DNA of 35,721 nt from an uncultured Pelagibacteraceae bacterium (GTDB lineage Bacteria > Pseudomonadota > Alphaproteobacteria > Pelagibacterales > Pelagibacteraceae), in contig CAJWPG010000009.1 in NCBI GenBank assembly GCA_913045275.1, positions 1 to 35,721 on the forward strand, written 5' to 3'. Of this stretch, positions 25,049 to 33,565 are shown piece after piece; the first letter of the stretch is position 1, and each line of letters begins with the position of its first letter. The position numbers were made by a program, and so were the translations under genes. The notes beneath the pieces are model-generated. The model made no database searches, was not told the origin of the DNA, and was given only the letters and a program-made list of their open reading frames with translations.

Positions 25049-26962
25049 ATGTCAGATTATAAATACTTAAACAGTGTTAACTTTCCTTCAGATATAAAAA
25101 AATTATCTACGGATCAATTAAAAATTCTTTCAAAAGAAATCCGTAAAGAAATGATAGAGTCAGTATCAAAGACAGGTGGTCATCTTGGAGCTGGACTTGG
25201 AGTGGTAGAGCTTTCTGTAGCGCTTCATTATATTTTTAATACTCCTAATGATAAAATAATTTGGGATGTGGGTCACCAATCATACCCTCATAAAATTTTA
25301 ACTGGTAGAAAAGATAAACTGAATACTTTGCGACAGGGAAAAGGATTATCAGGTTTTACCAAAAGATCAGAAAGTGAATTTGATCCTTTTGGAGCGGGTC
25401 ATAGTTCAACATCAATTTCAGCAGCATTAGGTATAGCTACAGCCAACAAACTTTCTAATAAATCAGAAGAAGTGATTGCTGTAATTGGAGATGGAGCAAT
25501 CAGTGCTGGCATGGCGTATGAAGCCATGAATAATGCTGGAGATTCTAAAACAAAATTAATTGTTATTTTAAATGATAACAATATGTCAATTGCCAAACCT
25601 GTCGGCGCAATGAAATCATATTTGGCAAAATTATTTTCTGGAAGAATATACTTCAATTTTAGAGAAACTATAAAGTTGATTATATCATCTTTTTCAAAAA
25701 GATTTAGTAAGAATGCTGGTAAAGCTGAAGATTTTTTAAGATCAGTGGTAACCGGTGGAACAACATTGTTTGGTTCTTTAGGTTTTTATTATATTGGACC
25801 AATTAATGGTCATGATTTAGATGTTTTACTTCCGGTTTTAAAGAATGCTAGAGACACTAAACATGATGGACCAATATTAATTCATGTTAAAACGCAAAAA
25901 GGAAAAGGTTATGAATTTGCTGAAAAAGCTGAAGATAAATTTCATGGAGTATCAAAATTTAATATACAAACTGGAGTTCAGCAAAAATCAACATCTAGCA
26001 TTCCCTCATACACAAAAGTTTTTGCAAATACTTTGGCTAGGCACGCAGAAAATGACAGTAAAATAGTTGGAATAACTGCAGCTATGCCATCAGGCACAGG
26101 CATGGATATATTTGGAAAAAAATTTCCTAATAGAATGTTTGATACAGGAATAGCAGAACAGCATGCGGTAACATTTGCCGCTGGACTTGCAACAGAAGGC
26201 TTTAAGCCTTATGCAGCAATTTATTCAACTTTTTTACAAAGAGCATATGATCAAGTGGTTCATGATGTGGCTATACAAAGTTTGCCAGTAAGATTTGCTA
26301 TTGATAGAGCTGGATTAGTAGGAGCAGATGGGGCAACACATGCTGGATCATTTGATGTTGCTTATCTATCTACATTGCCAAATTTTGTAGTTATGGCTGC
26401 AAGTGATGAATCAGAACTGGTTAGAATGATAAATACTTCTGTAGACATTAATAATCAGCCTTGTGCATTTAGATATCCAAGAGGAACAGGATTAGGAGTT
26501 GAGTTGCCTGATATAAGCGAAAAGTTAGAAATTGGAAAAGGAAGAGTAGTTAAGGAGGGAAAAAATATTGCTATACTAAATTTTGGAACAAGACTTAAAG
26601 AATGTTTGATAGCTAATGCAAATTTGATCAAAAAAGGAATAAATATAACTATAATTGATGCCAGGTTTGCTAAGCCGTTAGATGAAAAATTGATTTGGCA
26701 ACTTGCCACAAACCACGAGGCAATTCTTACTATCGAAGAGAGTTCAATTGGAGGCTTTGGTTCACATGTTAATCATTTTCTTAACGAAAAAAATTTATTA
26801 GATGGAAGCTTAAAATTTAGATCAATGATATTACCCGATAAGTTTATTGATCAAAACAATCCTGAGGAAATGTATAATGAGGCAGGCTTAGACGCAAAAG
26901 CGATAGAGTCTAAAGTAATGGAATTATTAAATTCGAAAATATTAATTAAAAAAAGTAATTAA
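25049..26962 (+). CDS. dxs: 1-deoxy-D-xylulose-5-phosphate synthase
   Basis: Thiamin-diphosphate enzyme that joins pyruvate and glyceraldehyde 3-phosphate to DXP, entry to the MEP isoprenoid pathway and to B6 and thiamin thiazole. 637 residues, family length. Seen: [54 protein letters not shown] (diphosphate site near 147), [20 protein letters not shown] [29 protein letters not shown] with catalytic Glu, and [18 protein letters not shown]. ispA lies 3 bases upstream. Its stop overlaps the convergent aroC stop by 4 bases, so no terminator fits between them. Confidence 0.98.
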   Translation: MSDYKYLNSVNFPSDIKKLSTDQLKILSKEIRKEMIESVSKTGGHLGAGLGVVELSVALHYIFNTPNDKIIWDVGHQSYPHKILTGRKDKLNTLRQGKGLSGFTKRSESEFDPFGAGHSSTSISAALGIATANKLSNKSEEVIAVIGDGAISAGMAYEAMNNAGDSKTKLIVILNDNNMSIAKPVGAMKSYLAKLFSGRIYFNFRETIKLIISSFSKRFSKNAGKAEDFLRSVVTGGTTLFGSLGFYYIGPINGHDLDVLLPVLKNARDTKHDGPILIHVKTQKGKGYEFAEKAEDKFHGVSKFNIQTGVQQKSTSSIPSYTKVFANTLARHAENDSKIVGITAAMPSGTGMDIFGKKFPNRMFDTGIAEQHAVTFAAGLATEGFKPYAAIYSTFLQRAYDQVVHDVAIQSLPVRFAIDRAGLVGADGATHAGSFDVAYLSTLPNFVVMAASDESELVRMINTSVDINNQPCAFRYPRGTGLGVELPDISEKLEIGKGRVVKEGKNIAILNFGTRLKECLIANANLIKKGINITIIDARFAKPLDEKLIWQLATNHEAILTIEESSIGGFGSHVNHFLNEKNLLDGSLKFRSMILPDKFIDQNNPEEMYNEAGLDAKAIESKVMELLNSKILIKKSN

Positions 26963-28044
26963 TTTCCACATTGAGCTCTATTCATTAAGTAGTGATCTAA
27001 AATTACACAATGCATCATTGCTTCTCCAATGGGCACCGCTCTTATACCTACGCATGGATCGTGTCTTCCTTTTACAGATATAAATGTATTTTTTCCAAAT
27101 TTATCGATTGTTTTTCTCTTACTTAAAATTGATGATGTTGGTTTTACTGAAAATGATACAATAATCTCTTGTCCGCTAGAAATTCCACCAAGAATTCCTC
27201 CAGCATTATTAGAAGTAAATTTTGTAATTTTTCCTTTTTGAATCATTTCATCTGAATTCTGTTCTCCAGTTAGTCGAGCTGAATTTATTCCAGAGCCAAT
27301 ATTAACTCCTTTAACGGCATTTATACTCATCATTGCTGCCGCTAAATCCATATCAAGTTTTGAATATATGGGAGCTCCTAATCCGACAGGTACACCTCTG
27401 GCTCTTACTTCTATAATTGCCCCACAAGAAGAACCAGCTTTTCTTATACTTAATAAATATTTTTCCCATAATTTAAAAACAGATTTATCAGGACAGAATA
27501 AAGGATTTTTTAAAATAAATTTATCATTCCAGCTATTTACATCACATCCAAGAATTCCTATTTGAGTTACTGCACCAACTACTTTGTATTTTTTTCCTAT
27601 TTTTGTTTTTAAAACCTTTTTTGCTATTGCTCCAGCCGCTACTCTTGAAGCCGTTTCCCTAGCCGATTGTCTTCCGCCTCCTCTATAATCTCTAATTCCA
27701 TATTTTTTAAAATAAGTAAAATCCGCATGACCTGGTCTAAATTTATTTTTTATATTTACGTAATCTTTAGATCTCATATCTTTATTGTAAATAATCATTG
27801 AAATAGGGGTTCCGGTAGTTTTACCCTCAAATATTCCTGATAATATTTCAACTTTATCGTCTTCTTTTCTTTGAGTTGTGTATTTAGATTGACCAGGTTT
27901 TCTTTTATTAAGTTCTTTTTGAATTTCTTCTTCTTTTATTTGAATGTTTGGAGGACAGCCATCCACAACACAGCCTATTGCCGGCCCATGAGATTCTCCC
28001 CAAGTATTAAAACGAAATAACTTTCCAAATGTGTTAAATGACAT
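26959..28044 (-). CDS. aroC: Chorismate synthase
   Basis: Converts 5-enolpyruvylshikimate 3-phosphate to chorismate using reduced FMN; last common step to aromatic amino acids, folate and ubiquinone. 361 residues. Seen: [20 protein letters not shown] with the catalytic His, [59 protein letters not shown] and the C-terminal [17 protein letters not shown]. It converges with dxs by a 4-base overlap and is divergent from pdxH across 32 bases. The chorismate product links it to folP and to the polyprenyl synthase of quinone synthesis nearby, though no shared control is visible. Confidence 0.98.
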   Translation of the reverse strand: MSFNTFGKLFRFNTWGESHGPAIGCVVDGCPPNIQIKEEEIQKELNKRKPGQSKYTTQRKEDDKVEILSGIFEGKTTGTPISMIIYNKDMRSKDYVNIKNKFRPGHADFTYFKKYGIRDYRGGGRQSARETASRVAAGAIAKKVLKTKIGKKYKVVGAVTQIGILGCDVNSWNDKFILKNPLFCPDKSVFKLWEKYLLSIRKAGSSCGAIIEVRARGVPVGLGAPIYSKLDMDLAAAMMSINAVKGVNIGSGINSARLTGEQNSDEMIQKGKITKFTSNNAGGILGGISSGQEIIVSFSVKPTSSILSKRKTIDKFGKNTFISVKGRHDPCVGIRAVPIGEAMMHCVILDHYLMNRAQCGN

Positions 28045-28076
28045 TAACTTATTATATAAATTATTTTGTTTAAATT

Positions 28077-28700
28077 ATGAATGAAAAAAACTCTCTTGGA
28101 TTAAATATATGCTTTAAAGATGAAAAAGACCCTATAAAGCTTTTTAGCGAATGGTTTGAGGAGGCAAAAAAATCTGAAATTAATGTTCCAAATGCATTTG
28201 CCTTAGGTACGGCTGGCAAAAATGGATTTCCTACTGTTAGAATAATTTTACTAAAGGATTTCAATAAAGATGGATTTGTTTTTTATACAAATTTAAAAAG
28301 TTCAAAAAGTATTGCAATCAATGAAAATTCTAAAATCTCCATGTGTTTTCATTGGAAAAGCTTGTTAAGACAAGTGAGAATAGTTGGATCTGCAACACAA
28401 GTTACTGATAAAGAGGCTGATGAATATTATAATTCTAGACCTTATGATAGCCGAATTGGTGCTTGGGCCTCAGATCAAAGTTCTATATTAAATAAAAGAG
28501 ATGATTTAATTGAATCAATTAATAAATATAAAACTAAATTTTCAAAAGATGAAAAAATTCCAAGACCAAGTCACTGGTCTGGATGGAGATTAAATCCAAT
28601 CGAAATTGAATTTTGGTTAGATGGAAAATATAGAATACATGAAAGATTGAAATATTATAAAAGTCAAAATTTATGGGAAAAAGTTTTACTTAATCCTTAA
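28077..28700 (+). CDS. pdxH: Pyridoxine/pyridoxamine 5'-phosphate oxidase
   Basis: FMN enzyme that oxidises pyridoxine or pyridoxamine 5'-phosphate to pyridoxal 5'-phosphate. 207 residues, close to E. coli PdxH (218). Seen: FSEWFEEAKKSEINVPNAFA, PTVRIILLKDFNKDGFVFYT (FMN site), SKISMCFHWKSLLRQVRIVG, YYNSRPYDSRIGAWASDQSS and the PLP-site C-terminal end with WRLNPIEIEFWLDGKYRIHER. It stands alone: divergent from aroC and convergent with the polyprenyl synthase by a 4-base overlap of stop codons. Confidence 0.97.
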   Translation: MNEKNSLGLNICFKDEKDPIKLFSEWFEEAKKSEINVPNAFALGTAGKNGFPTVRIILLKDFNKDGFVFYTNLKSSKSIAINENSKISMCFHWKSLLRQVRIVGSATQVTDKEADEYYNSRPYDSRIGAWASDQSSILNKRDDLIESINKYKTKFSKDEKIPRPSHWSGWRLNPIEIEFWLDGKYRIHERLKYYKSQNLWEKVLLNP

Positions 28701-29710
28701 AAGTTTCTTTCAATACTAAATGTAGTTAGATTATTTAATATTTTTTTTTCTTTGGAATCTTCAAAAACACTTAAAGCATTAGACGCTAGATTTATAAAAT
28801 GATCAGCTTTTTTATAGCAGTCTTTAATTATGTTATTTTTTTTTATTAAATTTAAAACATAATTCAATTCCTCTTTCTCTCTTTTTTTTTTATAAAATAA
28901 ATTTTTTAATATTTTTTTTTCTGAATTTGAAATTTTTTGGCATAGCAATATTATTGGAAGCGTAACTTTACCCTCAAAAAAATCATTACCCATTTCTTTG
29001 CCAAATGCTTTTAAATCAGAGTTGTAATCTAAAGTATCATCCGCTATCTGAAAAGTTAATCCGATATTTTTTCCATAAAACTCTAAAGCTTCTTTGTACT
29101 TTGATTCTTTTTCTCCCAATATGGCACCAACCTTAGTTGCTGCTGAGAATAATGCTGCAGTTTTAGATGAAGTAATTTTAAAATAAGTTTCTTCTAGCAT
29201 GTCTACTTCACCTTTATGTTGTAGTTGCAGAACTTCTCCTTGGGCAATTTTGGTTGACGTTGAGGATAATAATTTTAAGACTTCAAGATTTCCATCTTCA
29301 ACCATCATTTCAAAGCATCTACTCAACAAATAGTCACCAACTAGAATAGAAGATTGATTGCCCCAAATACTATTTAATGTTTTTTTTCCTCTTCTAATTT
29401 CAGAATTATCAATTACATCATCATGCATTAAAGTTGCGGTATGGATTAATTCAACACAGGCCGCTAAGTTGATATCTCTTCCTCCTTTATTGTAGCCAGA
29501 AAGTTTTGCACTTCCCAAAGTTAGGAGAGCTCTTAATTTTTTACCACCGGTTCGAAGATGATATTCGGTCATTTTATGTACGAGATCTACATTACTCCTT
29601 AATTTTGAAATTATTTTTTCATCTACTAAGACCAATTTATCTTCAACCGAATTTCTTAAGTCTAAATATGAATTATTTATCTGTTTTTTTAATTGAATAA
29701 CTGATCCCAT
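28697..29710 (-). CDS. ispB: Long-chain polyprenyl diphosphate synthase (quinone side chain)
   Basis: Trans-prenyltransferase that extends farnesyl diphosphate to a long chain for ubiquinone. 337 residues. First Asp-rich motif is LMHDDVIDNSEIRRG (no insertion, unlike IspA) with Ala at the fifth position before it, as expected for long products; second motif is FQIADDTLDYNSD. GGKKLRALLTLGSAKL and LQLQHKGEVDMLEETY are also seen. Chain length (C40 or C50) cannot be told from sequence alone. The start faces the S49 peptidase gene across 109 bases that must hold promoters for both. Confidence 0.93.
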   Translation of the reverse strand: MGSVIQLKKQINNSYLDLRNSVEDKLVLVDEKIISKLRSNVDLVHKMTEYHLRTGGKKLRALLTLGSAKLSGYNKGGRDINLAACVELIHTATLMHDDVIDNSEIRRGKKTLNSIWGNQSSILVGDYLLSRCFEMMVEDGNLEVLKLLSSTSTKIAQGEVLQLQHKGEVDMLEETYFKITSSKTAALFSAATKVGAILGEKESKYKEALEFYGKNIGLTFQIADDTLDYNSDLKAFGKEMGNDFFEGKVTLPIILLCQKISNSEKKILKNLFYKKKREKEELNYVLNLIKKNNIIKDCYKKADHFINLASNALSVFEDSKEKKILNNLTTFSIERNF

Positions 29711-29752
29711 ATTTTTAAAATATTATATTGAATTTATTAATATACTTATCAA

Positions 29753-29780
29753 TTGACGCACCTTATTCTTCAACTATAAG
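29753..29780 (+). promoter_or_regulatory. Probable sigma-70-type promoter of the S49 peptidase-glyQS operon
   Basis: TTGACG at 29753-29758 and TATAAG at 29775-29780 are separated by 16 bases, each one base away from consensus. Transcription would start near 29787, giving a leader of about 33 bases before the ATG at 29820. This is the best -35/-10 pair I found in the window. It precedes peptidase, glyQ, glyS and ppdK, which follow with overlaps or no gap. Confidence 0.5.
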
Positions 29781-29819
29781 TAAGCTTTATAAATAAATAA
29801 AATTTTTGTAGCATTAAAT

Positions 29820-30629
29820 ATGTTCTCATTTTTAAAAAAAAAAAAAATCGTTAGTCATATAAAATTATCAGGTGTTATAGGGAATGTTGGTAAATTTAAA
29901 CAAGGAATTGATTATTCTGGACAAGAAGAAGTAATTAAAAAAGCTTTTTCAATAAAAAAAGCCCAAGCTGTAGCAGTAACTATTAATTCTCCAGGAGGGT
30001 CTCCGGTTCAATCTCATCTAATATATAAGTTAATTCGAGAACAGGCAAAAAAACATAAAAAAAAAGTAATAGTATTCGCAGAAGATGTGGCCGCATCAGG
30101 AGGATATCTAATTGCATGTTCAGGAGATGAAATTTATGCAAACCCGAGCTCTATAATTGGTTCAATTGGCGTAATTTATTCATCATTTGGATTTAAAGAT
30201 TTAATTCAAAAAATTGGAGTACAAAGAAGAGTTTATACGGCAGGAAAAAATAAAAGTACTTTAGATCCATTTCTAGAAGAAAAAGAAGAAGATATAAATA
30301 GATTAAAAACTATTCAATTGGAACTCCATCAAGAATTTATTGGTGTAGTTGAAGAGAGTAGAGGGACTAAACTAAATAAGGAAAGTGGTGTTGAGTTATT
30401 TTCGGGTGAGTTTTGGTCTGGAAAAAAAGCTAAAGAATATGGATTAATAGATGGTTTGGGGAATGCTGATCAAATATTAAAAGAAAAATTTGGAGAAGAA
30501 GTTGAAATTAAAAAATTTGAAAAAACAAAAGGTTGGTTGGCTAAAAAGCTTTCTTCATCAGAATATCAGACTGAAAAATTAATTAACATTCTGGAAGAAA
30601 GATCAATTTGGCAAAGATATGGTTTCTAA
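29820..30629 (+). CDS. S49 family serine peptidase (SppA/SohB-like)
   Basis: Clp-fold peptidase of the signal peptide peptidase A group. 269 residues, the short single-domain form. A Ser/Lys dyad is supported by Ser93 in [13 protein letters not shown] and Lys145 in [12 protein letters not shown], 52 residues apart as in Bacillus Spp[26 protein letters not shown] and [17 protein letters not shown] are further family stretches. No N-terminal membrane anchor or signal peptide is visible ([11 protein letters not shown]), so it may be cytoplasmic or loosely membrane-bound; this is unlike E. coli SppA. Codons 5-10 contain a run of 14 A (29834-29847). The 3' end overlaps glyQ by 11 bases. Confidence 0.92.
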   Translation: MFSFLKKKKIVSHIKLSGVIGNVGKFKQGIDYSGQEEVIKKAFSIKKAQAVAVTINSPGGSPVQSHLIYKLIREQAKKHKKKVIVFAEDVAASGGYLIACSGDEIYANPSSIIGSIGVIYSSFGFKDLIQKIGVQRRVYTAGKNKSTLDPFLEEKEEDINRLKTIQLELHQEFIGVVEESRGTKLNKESGVELFSGEFWSGKKAKEYGLIDGLGNADQILKEKFGEEVEIKKFEKTKGWLAKKLSSSEYQTEKLINILEERSIWQRYGF

Positions 30630-31500
30630 AAAAAAAAAATTAAAAAAGGAACCGCTAACATTTCAAGATACAATACTTACTTTACAAAAATATTGGTCTA
30701 AACAAGGATGTATTATACTTCAACCCTATGATTTAGAAGTGGGAGCGGGCACGTTTCATCCAGCAACAACTCTAAGATCATTAGGAGAAAAACCATGGAA
30801 GACTGCTTATGTTCAGCCATCTAGAAGACCAACAGATGGTCGTTATGGCGATAATCCAAATAGATTGCAGCATTATTATCAATTTCAAGTTTTAATAAAA
30901 CCTTCTCCTAGTAATATAAAAAAATTATATTTAAATAGTATTGCCGCAATAGGCATTAATTATAATGAACATGATATTAGGTTTGTTGAAGATGATTGGG
31001 AGAGTCCAACACTTGGTGCCGCAGGACTAGGATGGGAAGTTTGGTGTAATGGAATGGAGATTACTCAGTTTACTTATTTTCAACAGATGGCAGGTATAGA
31101 ATGCAAGCCTATTTCGGTTGAAATTACTTACGGACTAGAGAGACTCTGTATGTTTATTCAAAATAAAAAAAATGTTTTTGATTTAATTTGGAACAACGAT
31201 GGAGTTTCTTATAAAGATGTATTTTATCAATCTGAAAAAGAATTTTCAGCATATAATTTTGAACATGCGAATACAGATAATTTATTTAAGATTTTCGATA
31301 TGATTGAGAAAGAAGCTAAATCTTTAATTGAAAAAAAAATATCTTTACCCGCTTACGATCAATGTTTAAAGGCAAGCCATATTTTCAACATACTAGATGC
31401 AAGAGGAGTTATTAGCGTTGCCCAAAGAGCTGAGTATATCTCAAAAATTAGAGATCTAACAAAAGCAATAGGAAAAGTTTGGCTTGAAAGTCAAAATTAA
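30619..31500 (+). CDS. glyQ: Glycyl-tRNA synthetase alpha subunit
   Basis: Catalytic subunit of the alpha2-beta2 class II glycyl-tRNA synthetase; holds the ATP and glycine sites. 293 residues (E. coli 303). Seen: [80 protein letters not shown] and [15 protein letters not shown]. The ATG at 30619 lies inside the peptidase gene and codons 4-7 are part of a run of 12 A. glyS follows at once. Confidence 0.98.
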   Translation: MVSKKKKLKKEPLTFQDTILTLQKYWSKQGCIILQPYDLEVGAGTFHPATTLRSLGEKPWKTAYVQPSRRPTDGRYGDNPNRLQHYYQFQVLIKPSPSNIKKLYLNSIAAIGINYNEHDIRFVEDDWESPTLGAAGLGWEVWCNGMEITQFTYFQQMAGIECKPISVEITYGLERLCMFIQNKKNVFDLIWNNDGVSYKDVFYQSEKEFSAYNFEHANTDNLFKIFDMIEKEAKSLIEKKISLPAYDQCLKASHIFNILDARGVISVAQRAEYISKIRDLTKAIGKVWLESQN

Positions 31501-31501
31501 A

Positions 31502-33565
31502 ATGTCAGAATTTTTTTTAGAATTATTTAGCGAAGAGATTCCATCAAAACTTCAAGTTAATGCTCGCAAAAGTTTACTAGAAAATTTAAAAATTTTTTTT
31601 GAAGAAAATGAAGTTCCTATAAAAGGAAAATTGAACGTTTTTTCAACACCCAATAGACTTGTTGTTCATATAGATAAAATTACAAAACAAATATCTAAGA
31701 AATCTGAAGAAATTAGAGGTCCAAATATTAAAGCTCCAGATAAGACACTAGAAGGATTTGTAAGATCAAATAATATCAATAAAGCACAGGTTTTTAAAAA
31801 AAAAACTGATAAAGGAGAGTTTTATTTTTATAAAAAAACATCACAAAAGATAAATACAGCTGATTTATTAAGGGAAAATATGCCAGATATTTTATCCAAG
31901 ATTTCATGGAATAAATCTATGAAATGGGGTGTTCATAATTTATTTTGGGGAAGACCTTTAAAATCAATATTAAGTGTTTTTGATGGTAAAAAACTAGATT
32001 TTAATTTTAACCATTTAAAAAGCTCAAATACTACATTTGTTGATAAAGAATTAGAAGAAAAAACAAAAAGTTTTATTAATTTTAAATCTTATAATTCTTT
32101 TTTTAAATCTCTCGGAATTTTAATTGATCAAGAAAAAAGAAAATTATTTATTTCAAATGAATTAATAAAATTATCAAACAAAAAAAAATTTAAAATTAAT
32201 TTAAAAAAAGAGCTATTAGAAGAAATAACAAATATAGTAGAGAAACCCAAAATTTTACTTTGTGAATTTGACAAAAAATATTTGATGATTCCAAAAGAAA
32301 TATTAATAATAACTATGCAAAACCATCAAAAATATTTTCCTACTTTTGATAAGAAGAAAAATTTAACAAACAATTTTTTTGTCGTAGCAGATACAAAAGA
32401 TCCAAAAGGTTTCGTAAAATTAGGAAATGAAAGAGTAATTGAGGCGCGCTTAAGTGATGCAGAATTTTTTTGGAGAAGAAATAGATCTCAAAATTTAGTT
32501 AAACAAGTTTCAAAATTAAAAAATATTAATTATTTCAAAGGATTAGGATCATACTTTGATAAAGTTCAAAGAATAAGAAAACTATGTGGGTTAATTTCTG
32601 ATGAAATGTTAATTAGTAAAGAAAAAATAGAAATAGCATCATCAATTTGCAAAGTAGATCTTATGTCAGATTTAGTAGGAGAATTCCCGGAGCTCCAAGG
32701 AATTATGGGTGGTTATTTTGCTGAAGCACAAGGATTTGATAAAGAAATAAGTCTAGCAGTAACTGAACATTATTTGCCAATTGGAATGGATAGCATAATA
32801 CCGAAGAAACCCTATAGTGTGGCATTATCTATAAGCGATAAACTAGATTCATTAGTAGGATTTTTTGGAATTAAATTAAAACCTTCAAGTTCTAAAGATC
32901 CATATGCTTTAAGAAGAATGGCAATTAGCTTAGTGAGGTTAATTATTGAAAATAACAAAAGTTTTAAGCTTAGAGATTTAATTAATTATTCATGCACGCT
33001 TTACAAAGAACAGAGTTTTGAATTTGATGTAAAAATATTACAGAAAGATTTAAGTAAATTTATTTTAGAAAGATTGAAAAATTATTTAAAAGAGAAACAA
33101 ATTAGAAATGACATAATTGAAAGTTCAGCAAATACTTCTAACATAGATGAAATATTAAAAGTTTTTAAAAAATCTCTAGCTTTAAATAAAAATATTAAAA
33201 AGGATTTTTGCCAGGATGTTATTTCAATATATAAGAGATCTTCAAATATTTTGGTTAGTGAAAAACAAAATTCATCAGAGATTATTGGTTCAGTCGATCC
33301 TGGTCTTTTTAAAAATGATTTTGAAAAAAATCTCTATAAAAGAATTCACGATATAAGAAAATATTTTTCAAGCATAGACAAATCTGAAAATTATGAAGAA
33401 AGTTTAAAGACATTATCATTGGCAAAAAATGAAGTTAATGCATTTTTTGATAATGTTGTTGTAAATGATAACGATCCTATAATTAAAAAAAACAGACTAG
33501 AACTTTTAAAAATGTTATGTAAAAACTTCGAAAATTATTTTAATTTTTCAAAAATTGAAGCTTAA
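31502..33565 (+). CDS. glyS: Glycyl-tRNA synthetase beta subunit
   Basis: tRNA-binding subunit of the two-subunit glycyl-tRNA synthetase. With the ATG at 31502 it has 687 residues (E. coli 689). Seen: FFLELFSEEIPSKLQVNARK at the N-terminus, MKWGVHNLFWGRPLKS, the NHQKYFPTFDK stretch, NERVIEARLSDAEFFW, SDLVGEFPELQGIMGGYFAE and the DALRR-like DPYALRRMAISLVRL near the C-terminal anticodon-binding part. A TTG six codons upstream (31484) would overlap glyQ by 17 bases; the ATG one base after the glyQ stop gives the expected MSEFFLEL start, so I chose it. ppdK starts directly after the stop. Confidence 0.97.
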   Translation: MSEFFLELFSEEIPSKLQVNARKSLLENLKIFFEENEVPIKGKLNVFSTPNRLVVHIDKITKQISKKSEEIRGPNIKAPDKTLEGFVRSNNINKAQVFKKKTDKGEFYFYKKTSQKINTADLLRENMPDILSKISWNKSMKWGVHNLFWGRPLKSILSVFDGKKLDFNFNHLKSSNTTFVDKELEEKTKSFINFKSYNSFFKSLGILIDQEKRKLFISNELIKLSNKKKFKINLKKELLEEITNIVEKPKILLCEFDKKYLMIPKEILIITMQNHQKYFPTFDKKKNLTNNFFVVADTKDPKGFVKLGNERVIEARLSDAEFFWRRNRSQNLVKQVSKLKNINYFKGLGSYFDKVQRIRKLCGLISDEMLISKEKIEIASSICKVDLMSDLVGEFPELQGIMGGYFAEAQGFDKEISLAVTEHYLPIGMDSIIPKKPYSVALSISDKLDSLVGFFGIKLKPSSSKDPYALRRMAISLVRLIIENNKSFKLRDLINYSCTLYKEQSFEFDVKILQKDLSKFILERLKNYLKEKQIRNDIIESSANTSNIDEILKVFKKSLALNKNIKKDFCQDVISIYKRSSNILVSEKQNSSEIIGSVDPGLFKNDFEKNLYKRIHDIRKYFSSIDKSENYEESLKTLSLAKNEVNAFFDNVVVNDNDPIIKKNRLELLKMLCKNFENYFNFSKIEA

